From Morganella morganii H1r (GTDB taxonomy: Bacteria; Pseudomonadota; Gammaproteobacteria; Enterobacterales; Enterobacteriaceae): DNA of 64,000 nt. Both the position numbers and the translations under genes were made by a program. Below are positions 42,600 to 51,640 of this stretch, in pieces (position 1 is the stretch's first letter; every line of letters starts with the position of its first letter). The DNA lies in assembly GCF_000633515.1 (NCBI RefSeq), contig NZ_AYMP01000010.1:62001-126000 (forward strand). Reading direction: 5' to 3'. The notes under the pieces were generated by a model. That model ran no database searches. It was given only the letters and a program-made list of their open reading frames with translations, and was not told the origin of the DNA.

Positions 42600-45098
42600 T
42601 TACTGGCATGGCAGCAGCATAGTAAACTGAACGTTATCATCCTTTATTTCCGGGATCCGGACAGTACATTGTGTCTGCCCGTTCCAGGCCACCGTCAGCG
42701 TCTGGCCCGATTGTATCCCGGTCAGGTAAGCTGAACCGTTATCAGCAACAATGCCGATCTCCGCATTTTTGTCATTCATGACAGAGGCGCCGAATGGCGG
42801 ATAAGTATTATCATTCATAGCAATAATACCCATGATTTTATAGCCTTCGACAACATTAAATTTCCGGTAACCGATCGCTCCGGAGGTTAATGTTGCCTGC
42901 TGTACGGATGTCAGCGCTTCGGCATTATCCGGCATGGCATCGAGATCAAGAGACAGCTGACCGCGCGAGTAGGCTGTCGCGGTCGGGATAATCGCTTTGC
43001 CGAAGGTATTGGTCCGTACCGCTTTGCCGGTACCGCGCACATCAATATCCGGTGTGCCGCTGGTATCCACCAGAATGCGCGGAGCCATACTGTTGCCGCT
43101 GCGGTGGAATGCCGCGCCTTCACGGGTCAGGGTAAAGCCGCCGCGTGACTGACCGGATACTGTCATCACATTATCCTGAATATAGGTTCCGCTCAGTGAA
43201 AGGTAGTTATTCCCTCCTTCATTGGTATAGAAACCGGCCAGATTGACTTTACCGTCGCCTTCACCGGCAGACAGTGAATAGTTACTTGAATTATCAATAT
43301 CAGTGTAATAGTTAACGTTATTACTGTGAGAGTTCTTATTGTAACTGCCGCTGTAGCTGAACATGCCTTTGTTGTCGTCGAGCGGAACAGAGAGACTGGC
43401 GTAGATGCCGTTATCTTTTGTCGAATCCGATTCTGTCCGGTAGGCTGACATACTCATACTGAGGTTCTTTTTCTCTCCCCAGTCAAAGTTGCGGGAGAGG
43501 GTCATACTGTAGTTGTTGATGCTTGGTTTGTTCCAGAATGTCTGATGGCTGTAGTTCAGATAAACGTTCATGCGCAGAGACGGGAACACTTTATTAAAGA
43601 TGATGTTATACATCTCTTTACTGCTGTCGGTATTACCGCCGCGGTAGCGCAGATCGACAAACTGGTTCATGGTCATGTAATCCCGCTCCGAGAAGCGGTA
43701 ACCGGCGAAGGTCAGCTGACTGTTAATGGCATCGAATTCTTTGGAATAGGTGATACTGTAAGAACCGCCTGTTTTATTTTGTTTGCCGGCAACATTCCCC
43801 ATATCCGCGCGGGAATAGGAGACTTTCGCGGAAAATACCCCGAACGGTGCAATATCCCGGCCTATGCCGAATGATACGTTCTGGTAATCCGTTGCCGCCA
43901 GCACGCCGCCGAACAGTGTGGTGTTGTTGTTCATCCCCCAGGAAAAACTCCCTGTTCCGAAATCCGGGCCTTCGGTTTTGTGATCGTCTGACAGCGGTTT
44001 ACCCGCTGCCAGTTTAAACAGGAACTGGCCGGGGCGGGTCAGCATCGACAGGCGGGATGTTTCGATAGTGAAATGTTGTTCGCTGCCATCCTGTTCTTTA
44101 ATGGTGACATTCAGTGTGCCGTCACCGATGTAGTTCATGTCACGGATACGGAACGGGCCTTTACTGACCTGCTCCTGATAAATGATACGTTCGCCCTGGC
44201 GGATAATTACCGTGGCGTTGGTGCGGGCAACCCCGGCAACTTCCGGCGCATAACCGCGCAGCAGCGGCGGAAACATATTTTCATCGGTTTCCATGCTCAG
44301 GCCGATGTAGCGGAAGCTTTCAAACAGTTCGGAGGTCAGATACTGTTCACCGAACATCAGACGGGCACTGAGATCGCGGATGGCACGGTAAGCGTAGATC
44401 TGGTTCCAGCGCCAGCGTTTTGAGTGTTCCGCACTGTCGCCGCCGGTTGCCTGCCATTCTGCACGCACACGCCATGCACCGAGATTGACGCCGGTATCAC
44501 CGTAGCTGACAACATCCGTTTTGCTGCTTTTATCGTTATCACTGCCGGGCTGGTATTTGCTGTACGTGGCGGTGGCGTTATAGTCGAATAAAAATCCGGT
44601 GATACCGTCATCCCAGCGCTCCGGCGGATCCCATGACGGATCGCTGTAAGCCATATAGGCCTGAGGGATCAGGATATTGAGTTTATTACCTGCGATATCA
44701 CCCGTTGCCTGCATATCAGGAATGGTGCGGATATCAAGACACTGTAATTTATCCTGCTCTGTCCAGCCGGCTTTATTCTGCCACTCTTCTTTCATGGCAA
44801 GCTGTGAAAATAATTCAGGGGTAATACAGGGAACAGTTATTTCCGGATCATAATCCGGAACGTAAAAAAGAATATTTTCATCACTGGTAATAACATTATT
44901 ATTCAGTTTTGTAGCCAGAAGATACGTACCCGGCATAACATAATTAGCCCGGCTGAATTTGGAGAAATCAATTTCCTGACTGTCTGCATCTAAAAAGGAT
45001 GTATTAAAGTTAACGGCTTCTTCCGCAAATGCGGTATTTATCTGAATCGCTGCAACCACAGAAGCTGTTATTATTTTAATTGTTGTTCTGAGCTTCAT
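42600..45098 (-). CDS. Outer-membrane fimbrial usher (PapC/FimD family)
   Basis: An 832-residue usher that assembles and exports the fimbria. A signal peptide (to AFAEE) is followed by the N-terminal chaperone-binding domain NFNTSFLDADSQEIDFSKFSR, the barrel with plug (about 130-640, including RGYAPEVAGVARTNATVIIRQ and YQEQVSKGPFRIRDM), and the C-terminal domains with PFGASVMN and a terminal CTVRIPE. Length is normal. An intercistronic hairpin separates it from the major subunit gene. Confidence 0.94.
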   Translation of the reverse strand: MKLRTTIKIITASVVAAIQINTAFAEEAVNFNTSFLDADSQEIDFSKFSRANYVMPGTYLLATKLNNNVITSDENILFYVPDYDPEITVPCITPELFSQLAMKEEWQNKAGWTEQDKLQCLDIRTIPDMQATGDIAGNKLNILIPQAYMAYSDPSWDPPERWDDGITGFLFDYNATATYSKYQPGSDNDKSSKTDVVSYGDTGVNLGAWRVRAEWQATGGDSAEHSKRWRWNQIYAYRAIRDLSARLMFGEQYLTSELFESFRYIGLSMETDENMFPPLLRGYAPEVAGVARTNATVIIRQGERIIYQEQVSKGPFRIRDMNYIGDGTLNVTIKEQDGSEQHFTIETSRLSMLTRPGQFLFKLAAGKPLSDDHKTEGPDFGTGSFSWGMNNNTTLFGGVLAATDYQNVSFGIGRDIAPFGVFSAKVSYSRADMGNVAGKQNKTGGSYSITYSKEFDAINSQLTFAGYRFSERDYMTMNQFVDLRYRGGNTDSSKEMYNIIFNKVFPSLRMNVYLNYSHQTFWNKPSINNYSMTLSRNFDWGEKKNLSMSMSAYRTESDSTKDNGIYASLSVPLDDNKGMFSYSGSYNKNSHSNNVNYYTDIDNSSNYSLSAGEGDGKVNLAGFYTNEGGNNYLSLSGTYIQDNVMTVSGQSRGGFTLTREGAAFHRSGNSMAPRILVDTSGTPDIDVRGTGKAVRTNTFGKAIIPTATAYSRGQLSLDLDAMPDNAEALTSVQQATLTSGAIGYRKFNVVEGYKIMGIIAMNDNTYPPFGASVMNDKNAEIGIVADNGSAYLTGIQSGQTLTVAWNGQTQCTVRIPEIKDDNVQFTMLLPCQ

Positions 45099-45126
45099 GA
45101 GATATGCCAGCCGCCGCTAATCTATT

Positions 45127-45163
45127 ATGCAGTGGCGGGAGCTGTCCTTGCAGACCACTGCAT
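45127..45163 (-). promoter_or_regulatory. Hairpin between major pilin and usher genes
   Basis: ATGCAGTGG and CCACTGCAT form a perfect 9-bp stem across a 19-base loop. There is no T run. Such intercistronic hairpins protect or truncate the message so that the major pilin is made in excess; the role is inferred from position. Confidence 0.65.
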
Positions 45164-45196
45164 ATATTAAACAAAAACTATTCAGTCACTATTCTG

Positions 45197-45787
45197 TTAT
45201 TGATAGAAAATCTGGAAGTTAACCGGGGTATCGAAGTGACCGGTAGTTGCCTGTTCACCGGCAACGGTAGACTGGTTACCTTTCACATACGCAGCAAAGT
45301 TCAGCGGAGTGATTTGATCACGGCCTCCGTTCAGGGTGTATTTTTCAGCAGGGAAACGTGAGCCCAGCTCAATAGCTTTACCGGCGCTGTCTGTCAGTGC
45401 GATACCGGCATTCTGGATTGAACCCAGACCAACATATTTGGATGTTGCCGTGCCGTCTTTCAGTTCAACGGTGGGTGCAGTGAATTGAATCTGCGCTGTT
45501 TTATACGTGCTGGTATCACAGTTTTTCAGTTCGATATTAAATGTTTTGCTATCTGTACGGTAAGTACCGGTGGTCAGTTCGTTACGGCTGATTTCACCGA
45601 AATCAACGGTCTGATCCAGGAATTTACTGTCGATAGAGCAAGGCACGTTATTAATAAAGCCTTTGAAATGTACAGTTCCGAGACCGCTTTTTACTTCCGG
45701 CGGCTGTACCGGATCTTCTGCCATAGCAGTACCTGCAACAAATAAAGATCCCAGTACAACTGAGAGTAATATTTTCTGAAGTTTCAT
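45197..45787 (-). CDS. Major fimbrial subunit
   Basis: A 196-residue pilin, first gene of the operon. Signal peptide (to TAMAED), then VHFKGFINNVPCSIDSKF with the first Cys, IELKNCDTSTYKTAQIQF with the second, KYVGLGSIQNAGIALTDSAGK, and the terminal donor strand TGHFDTPVNFQIFYQ. It matches MrpA/PMF-type major subunits in layout. The ATG at 45787 is preceded by AAGGAAAT; a longer frame starts at 45817 without a ribosome site. Confidence 0.88.
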   Translation of the reverse strand: MKLQKILLSVVLGSLFVAGTAMAEDPVQPPEVKSGLGTVHFKGFINNVPCSIDSKFLDQTVDFGEISRNELTTGTYRTDSKTFNIELKNCDTSTYKTAQIQFTAPTVELKDGTATSKYVGLGSIQNAGIALTDSAGKAIELGSRFPAEKYTLNGGRDQITPLNFAAYVKGNQSTVAGEQATTGHFDTPVNFQIFYQ

Positions 45788-47361
45788 GTTATTTCCTTTA
45801 TCAGGGGTATTCGTCAATATTTAAGAATAATCTGTTTTATTTCTATAATTAAATAAATAATTCCGTTATTTATAATTCGAGATTATTTAATAATAATTAT
45901 GAACAATATTTTTTAGATACCGCAGTATTATCATAATTGTTTATTAGAGTGTCAATTATACGGAGCAGGCTGCTATTTTTTTATATTACGATAACATTTA
46001 AATTTAAATATCATTACACATAAATTGAGTGAAATTATATATTGAAGATGAACAAAATCTTTTCATAAATTCGATTAAAAAACAGTGGATTGTCTGGTGT
46101 CAAAAAATGAGTGTCTTTTTAGTATACTTCATTAATCGCTATTTATAGCGATAAAGTATATTTAGTTATCATGATGACCTACGTTTAACTACGAATATTA
46201 ATCTTAATATGTTCATATCAGGAGATAGTCACTATTTACAAAACGTGTTTGATTTTAATTAAATACAAAAGTGATTAGTTTTAGTGGTTAGTTCTATATT
46301 AATAATTAATTATGGAGCGTGATTGACTGTTATTAAAATAAGATAGTACAGTTTTATTTATCATTCGTGTATTTTGTGATGCCTGTCATACTCCATATTT
46401 ACCCTGAGAAAAACACTGTCTTCTGTCCGGGACAAGACTATAGTCTGCATCACAGTTAAGTAAATTTTATTTATTATCCGCTGTGTTTATATACGGATAT
46501 ACTCTGATACCGATGTGTTTTTTAAGTAATTATGTGTGAGCAAGTGCAAAATATTTTTGAGACACGATGAAACAGATTTCCGGCCAGATAAGAAAATCAC
46601 AAAAAAATAACAATCATGTAACGTAATAAGGTGCTTGCCGGTCAGTTTTACTGCTTTTATCTGCGTTCTCTGTATTTGTCTGAAAAACAGCCTGCCGGAG
46701 ATACCTCTGCGGATGAAACCCGTTTAGTACAACGCAGTTTTCCGGATTTTTGTACCGGGGAGCGGGTGAATAGTCAATATTGTGACCTGTCTCTATATTG
46801 ATGAAATAATGTGATCTGTATCTGATTTATTCATGTTATCCGTTACAATGATGATTTTTTACTGCCAGTCAAATATTTTGCCATAACAGTGATAAGAAGG
46901 TGCAATAAGATGTTCATCTCGGTGATGGTTGAATAAATTCAGTATTAAAACGGGTTTTTCATCATTATATAAAATCATTCTCATTAAAATAAGTGTGTAC
47001 GGAAATTAAAAAAACAGGAGCCGCTTCACATTATTGACTTATTTGAATATTACTCTTTTTATTTTAATTAAAACCAATGTCACTTATCAAATAATGTTTT
47101 TCACAAAATTATATCATTTTGTATCATATTGAAATTTATGAAATTTTATATTAATTAGTAACCCGAAATAAGTAGTTGAGACAAGGTTAATCAATAAATA
47201 TTAATTTATTAATCTATGGCATGCCTAAAAGGCATGGTTAAGGAATTTTCGGAATATTGTCAGGAAAACAGTCCCGCAGGTAGTATGAATATGGAAAGGG
47301 TACGTTTTTATATAAATAAACATGAGTAGTTCTCAATAACAATTCCTATAAAGGTAACACT
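45788..47361. other. 1.6-kb AT-rich intergenic region upstream of the fimbrial operon
   Basis: Holds the fimbrial promoter on one side and the promoter of the DUF3100 operon on the other. Visible structures are the hairpin TCGCTA-TTTA-TAGCGA at 46136-46151 and the 12-bp palindrome AGACTATAGTCT at 46435-46446. A short plus-strand frame around 46,629-46,800 (QRSFPDFCTGERVNSQYC) is of host-like composition but has no recognisable family. I did not find the long inverted repeats of an invertible fimbrial promoter, nor a recombinase gene. Confidence 0.45.
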
Positions 47362-48150
47362 ATGGATATATTAAAAGATAGTAAGTTGCTTTTGGTCAGC
47401 TTATTTATCATTCTTCTTGCGGAAGCGATAGGGCAAATTAAAATCAGTCTGGTGATGGTTTTTCCGATGCTCTACTCCATGCTGATGGGTGGTATTATCA
47501 GTTTTCCGAAATTTAAAATCCTCAACGAAAAGAACATGGCGCATGCGACCTCTATCATGAGTGTGGCACTGGTGATCCTGATCGCCAAGCTGAGTACTTC
47601 CGTCGGGGCCTCCTGGGAAAAAATCATTCAGGCCGGTGGTGCGCTGGTTCTGCAGGAAGTGGGCCACTTTATCGGTACCATCATGCTGGGTCTGCCGCTG
47701 GCGATTATGTTAGGCATGGGTCGTGAAGCGGTCGGTGCCACCTATTCTGTCGGGCGTGAGCCGAACATTGCTATTATCGAAGCCAAATACGGCTTAAGTT
47801 CACCGGAAGGCCGCGGTGTCATGGCAATGTACATCTGCGGTACGCTGTACGGTGCTGTCTGGATGGGGATCCTCGCAAGTGTGATCGCCGGTCTGGATAT
47901 CCTCAGTCCGCTTGCTCTGGCGATGGGGGCGGGTGTCGGCAGCGGATCTATGCTGGCGGCGGCGGTTGCCCCTCTGCTGGAACTCTATCCTGACCAGGCT
48001 GCGGATATTCAGGCGTTCTCGTCTTCCGCGAACCTGATGTCTTCTGTGTTAGGTCTGTACATCTATATTTTCTTCTCCTTACCGTTTGCGTCTTATCTGT
48101 ACAACAAGCTGAAAAGAAAACGTGCAACGGCGTCTGCGGATACTGAATAA
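47362..48150 (+). CDS. DUF3100 membrane protein (putative permease)
   Basis: A 262-residue integral membrane protein of the DUF3100 family. About eight hydrophobic segments, with conserved-looking NMAHATSIMSVALVILIAKLS, LQEVGHFIGTIMLGLPLAIMLGMGREAVGATYSVGREPNIAIIEAKYG and GVGSGSMLAAAVAPLL. It is followed after 12 bases by a small membrane protein and then an M20 hydrolase, an arrangement suggesting import of an amide-linked substrate that the hydrolase cleaves. The substrate is unknown. Confidence 0.75.
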   Translation: MDILKDSKLLLVSLFIILLAEAIGQIKISLVMVFPMLYSMLMGGIISFPKFKILNEKNMAHATSIMSVALVILIAKLSTSVGASWEKIIQAGGALVLQEVGHFIGTIMLGLPLAIMLGMGREAVGATYSVGREPNIAIIEAKYGLSSPEGRGVMAMYICGTLYGAVWMGILASVIAGLDILSPLALAMGAGVGSGSMLAAAVAPLLELYPDQAADIQAFSSSANLMSSVLGLYIYIFFSLPFASYLYNKLKRKRATASADTE

Positions 48151-48162
48151 GGATAACTAATC

Positions 48163-48639
48163 ATGAAAAAGATGACAGAAATAGCCATAATCCTGGTTCT
48201 GGTGGTGTTCTTTACCGCACTCGGTGATGCGGTCGGCGGGTCAATGTACGGCCGCGGCGATTTCGGACAGGTGTTCAGCGATACACTGCTGGCAATGACA
48301 CTGCTGGGCGGTATGTCCTTTGCGGCATACCTGATTGCGATGATCCCGCCGTTAGGCAAACTGCCGGTGATCTTCTGGGTTTCCCTGATTGCCGCCGGTC
48401 TGTGCTCACCGCTGTTCCCGTATGACAAAGAAATGATTGCCATGACCGGTAAAGTTTCTATCGCGGTTATCAGTACCACCGTATTGGCCTTCGCGGGTCT
48501 CTCGCTGGGTAAAGATATCGATAAATTCAAAGCGATTTCATGGCGCATTATCCCGGTATCACTGGCGGTATTCTCCGGGACATTCTTATTTGCCGCACTT
48601 ATCGGCCAACTGACGCTCTCCTGGAGTGGCGTTATCTGA
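48163..48639 (+). CDS. Small membrane protein, partner of the DUF3100 permease
   Basis: A 158-residue protein with about five hydrophobic segments (roughly 5-25, 42-65, 70-90, 102-120, 132-152) and SLGKDIDKFKAISWRIIPVSLAVF near the C-terminus. Not recognised by family. Spacing of 12 bases from the DUF3100 gene and 20 from the M20 hydrolase points to one operon and probably a two-subunit transporter. Confidence 0.7.
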   Translation: MKKMTEIAIILVLVVFFTALGDAVGGSMYGRGDFGQVFSDTLLAMTLLGGMSFAAYLIAMIPPLGKLPVIFWVSLIAAGLCSPLFPYDKEMIAMTGKVSIAVISTTVLAFAGLSLGKDIDKFKAISWRIIPVSLAVFSGTFLFAALIGQLTLSWSGVI

Positions 48640-48658
48640 TCAGAGGGAAATATTCAGC

Positions 48659-49984
48659 ATGACAATGACCAAAGAACAACTGAAAGCCAAAGTCTGCGAA
48701 GCGATTGCCGCCCGCAAGGGTGACATTAAAAAACTGGCAGAGAATATCTGGGCAGAGCCTGAGCTGGGTTATAAAGAGACCCGCACAGCGAAGAAAGTCG
48801 AAGCAGCATTTGATTCTCTGGGTGTCAGCTACCGTAATCAGCTGGCGCTCACCGGGGTCAAGGCCCGTCTGAAAGGCGGAAAAGGCAGTAAACGCAGTGT
48901 CGCGGTGATCGGTGAGCTGGATGCCATTATCTGTGCTGAACACCCTGATGCGGACGACCAGACCGGCGCGGCACACTGCTGCGGTCACAATGCGCAGATT
49001 GCCAATATGATGGCGGTCACCATGGGGCTGGTGGATTCCGGGGCAATGGACTATCTGGCGGGGGACGTGGTGCCCTTCGCCGTTCCGGCCGAGGAATATG
49101 TCGAGCTTGCTTACCGCAACAAGCTGATCGAACAGGGCAAAATCAGTTATATCGGCGGTAAGCCGGAGCTGATTTCCCTCGGTGAGTTTGATGATGTGGA
49201 TATGGCAATGCAGATCCACCTGACCAGCGTCAAACCTGAGCGTGATAACGGCTTTATTGAAATCTCGACCACTACCAACGGTTTTATCGGTAAGCTGATT
49301 AATTATAAAGGCAAACCGGCACATGCTGCGGCGGCACCGCATATGGGGATTAACGCCCTGAATGCGGCAATGATGGGTATCATGGGTGTGAATGCTATCC
49401 GTGAAACCTTTCAGGAGAAAGATTATATCCGTTTCCACCCGATCATCACCCAGGGCGGGGATCTGGTCAACGTGACCCCGAGCGATGTGCGCATGGAAAG
49501 TTATGTCCGTGCCTCAAACGTACCGGCGATGATCGATGCCAACGAGCGCATTACCCGTGCGCTGGTGGCGGGTGCCATGTCTGTCGGTGCCGAAGTGGAA
49601 GTGAAAGATTTACCGGGCTATCTGCCGCTGTATAACAACGCCGTACTGAATGATCTGTTACAGCAGAATGCGGAAGGTCTGATTGGTGATGAAAACGTCT
49701 GGGTTGCCGAGCATATGACCGGCAGTACTGACACCGGGGATCTGTCCCACATCATGCCGGTCAGTCATCCGTGGATTGGTTCAGTGCGCGGCGGGCTGCA
49801 CGGCAAAGATTATGTCGTTTTTGATGACGATATGGCCTATATCCGTCCGGCTCAGATGATGGCAATGACAATTATTGATTTGCTGTTTGATGATGCCGCC
49901 GGTGCGGAAGCCCTGATGGCTGAATATAAGCCGTTGATGAGTAAAGAAGAGTACCTCTCGTTTATCAGTTCCTTTAAGAACTGA
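48659..49984 (+). CDS. M20-family metallo-amidohydrolase (AbgB-like)
   Basis: A 441-residue zinc hydrolase of the M20D/AbgB type. The catalytic face is visible: AVIGELDAIIC (metal Asp region near 85), AHCCGHNAQIANM (metal His near 109) and VPAEEYVEL (Glu pair near 146), the dimerisation lid domain with NYKGKPAHAAAAPH near 225, and the last metal-ligand region near MTGSTDTGDLSHI at about 360. It is cytosolic. Members cleave N-acyl or p-aminobenzoyl-glutamate amides or dipeptides. The start is ATG 48659, though GAGGGA lies 13 bases upstream; ATG 48665 or GTG 48626 are alternatives. Confidence 0.83.
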   Translation: MTMTKEQLKAKVCEAIAARKGDIKKLAENIWAEPELGYKETRTAKKVEAAFDSLGVSYRNQLALTGVKARLKGGKGSKRSVAVIGELDAIICAEHPDADDQTGAAHCCGHNAQIANMMAVTMGLVDSGAMDYLAGDVVPFAVPAEEYVELAYRNKLIEQGKISYIGGKPELISLGEFDDVDMAMQIHLTSVKPERDNGFIEISTTTNGFIGKLINYKGKPAHAAAAPHMGINALNAAMMGIMGVNAIRETFQEKDYIRFHPIITQGGDLVNVTPSDVRMESYVRASNVPAMIDANERITRALVAGAMSVGAEVEVKDLPGYLPLYNNAVLNDLLQQNAEGLIGDENVWVAEHMTGSTDTGDLSHIMPVSHPWIGSVRGGLHGKDYVVFDDDMAYIRPAQMMAMTIIDLLFDDAAGAEALMAEYKPLMSKEEYLSFISSFKN

Positions 49985-49995
49985 TCATCCCCCTG

Positions 49996-50020
49996 AAGGC
50001 CCGGAAACGGGCCTTTTTTA
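49996..50020 (+). terminator. Terminator after the M20 hydrolase operon
   Basis: AAGGCCCG-GAAA-CGGGCCTT followed by TTTTT, a canonical intrinsic terminator 12 bases after the stop. Confidence 0.92.
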
Positions 50021-50093
50021 TCTTTTCCGCTTTCAGACTGACGGCAGGGATCTTTCCGGCGGCTGATGATAAAATAATCATAGCATAAATAAA

Positions 50094-50981
50094 ATGCAGC
50101 GATTATTCAGGGAAAGAATGACAACACTATCATTTCCGTTATTAATCTGTCAGTCGCCGCGCCGCCGGGATGATTATCGTCCGGACGATATGCGCAGCGG
50201 TGATTTTGATTTACTTCAGCTACGTGATCTGTTGCGGCTGCATGATGTCTCCGCGCAGGTGGATCCCTGGACCATGCGGAAACCGGAAGCAGGCAGTCAT
50301 CCGCTGCTGATGGGACGAGACTACACGCCGCAGGTTTTTAATCTCGGTGCGAAAGCGACCAGCCGGATACTGTTTGATGAGATGCGGCAGTTATCCTCAC
50401 AATTCACCTGGTCCGGCGGTTATCCGGGCGTGCTGAAAAAACTGATCACCCATATGCAGAATGCCAATGGCAGGCCGTATCGTGACCGTGCGCTGGATTA
50501 TGCTTTTCGCGACACGATTCTGGATCAGGATGCACTGAATCCGATGCAGGCGGCAGTGAAGAAAATCATTGGTGCACAGATTGACTGGCAGGGCGTAAAG
50601 ATCCGCGAAGGGGCTGATTTGCAGCACCTGCTCCGGGAAGGGCTGAATAAAACACTGTTTCCGGCCTGCAACCGCTGGCAGGATCTGAAAAAGGGAGCGC
50701 CGGTAATACTCAATGATACCTGGGCGACAGAAATCACCCTGGATTTTCTTCACATCAAACCTCATCACTTCACTGCACAGCTGAGTTATCAGCTTCAGGG
50801 ACATTTCGGGCTGAGTACCGCAGATATGAAACGGTACAGTGATTCCCGTTTTTTCCGTATCTGGTATGTATTGCAGCGTTATAAAAAATTCGCGTTTAAA
50901 CCGTTTGTTATTAATATCAGAGCGGTCACGAATATCAGCGGAAAAGCGCCGGGCAGCCGGACAGAAAATAAAGAAAACTAA
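50094..50981 (+). CDS. DUF3289 family protein
   Basis: A 295-residue protein matching the DUF3289 pattern: DDMRSGDFDLLQLRDLLRLHDVSAQVDPW near the N-terminus, ILFDEMRQLSSQF and YPGVLKKLITHMQNANGRPY, DTWATEITLDFLHI in the middle, and YQLQGHFGLSTADMK then FFRIWYVLQRYKKFAFKPFV. No signal peptide or membrane helix is seen. Function is unknown; family members often lie near contact-dependent or type VI secretion genes, which are absent here. An internal ATG at 50118 could be the start. Confidence 0.83.
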   Translation: MQRLFRERMTTLSFPLLICQSPRRRDDYRPDDMRSGDFDLLQLRDLLRLHDVSAQVDPWTMRKPEAGSHPLLMGRDYTPQVFNLGAKATSRILFDEMRQLSSQFTWSGGYPGVLKKLITHMQNANGRPYRDRALDYAFRDTILDQDALNPMQAAVKKIIGAQIDWQGVKIREGADLQHLLREGLNKTLFPACNRWQDLKKGAPVILNDTWATEITLDFLHIKPHHFTAQLSYQLQGHFGLSTADMKRYSDSRFFRIWYVLQRYKKFAFKPFVINIRAVTNISGKAPGSRTENKEN

Positions 50982-51005
50982 AAAAGACCCTTTGCGGGTC
51001 TTTTT
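50981..51005. terminator. Bidirectional terminator between DUF3289 and GNAT genes
   Basis: AAAAAGACCC-TTTG-CGGGTCTTTTT is symmetrical with A and T runs, serving both convergent genes. Confidence 0.92.
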
Positions 51006-51022
51006 ACCGGATATTACCGCCA

Positions 51023-51499
51023 TTATTTCAGCGGCATAATATATTCGATAGCACCGGATTTATTTGCCACCCAGTCATACAGACGCTGACCACGGGTATT
51101 GTCTTTATGGGTGTGCCAGTAGAGCCGGCCGCACGGACGTGCCAGCGCCTGCTGCTGTACAAACTCAATCAGCTGCTTACCGATATGCTGGCCGCGTACA
51201 GACGGATCCACATACAGATCTTCCAGGTAACAGAACTCTTTTTCCGCCCAGGTGGAGCGGTGATAGAGATAATGCACGAACCCGGTGACGTTGCCGTTCA
51301 TCCGCGCCACGGCGCAGAACATCGGTTCTTTTTCATCAAAGAAACGTGACCAGCTGGTCAGCGTGACCTCTTCCGGAAAGCTGACGTTATAAAATTCCTG
51401 ATAGGCCAGCCAGTGCGGCAGCCAGCCCGCATAATCATTCTGTGTGGCAGGCGCCACTGTCACCAGATCCAAAGCGGGTGATGTCATTGTATTATTCAT
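51023..51499 (-). CDS. GNAT-family N-acetyltransferase
   Basis: A 158-residue acetyltransferase. The acetyl-CoA-binding motif A is EDLYVDPSVRGQHIGKQLIEFVQQQA near 98-120, preceded by VTGFVHYLYHRSTW and followed by LYWHTHKDNTRGQRLYDWVA, typical of N-acetyltransferases acting on small amines. The start at 51499 has GAGGG seven bases upstream. It is divergent from the MocR regulator, which is the best candidate to control it. Confidence 0.87.
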   Translation of the reverse strand: MNNTMTSPALDLVTVAPATQNDYAGWLPHWLAYQEFYNVSFPEEVTLTSWSRFFDEKEPMFCAVARMNGNVTGFVHYLYHRSTWAEKEFCYLEDLYVDPSVRGQHIGKQLIEFVQQQALARPCGRLYWHTHKDNTRGQRLYDWVANKSGAIEYIMPLK

Positions 51500-51640
51500 G
51501 GTGTTTCCCTCATTATTCTGCATTCTGCTGTAGTGAAGAAAACGCGCGTTTTCCGTGATGTGAAGAGTACGTGTTATCTTGGTTCTTTATAAGATACACT
51601 TTTTGTATTTTTAACAGATCCACTTTTCCGGCAGATCACT

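Noticed and set aside
45788-47361. Invertible fimbrial promoter
   Set aside because: No pair of long inverted repeats and no adjacent recombinase gene could be seen by eye; a self-alignment would settle it.
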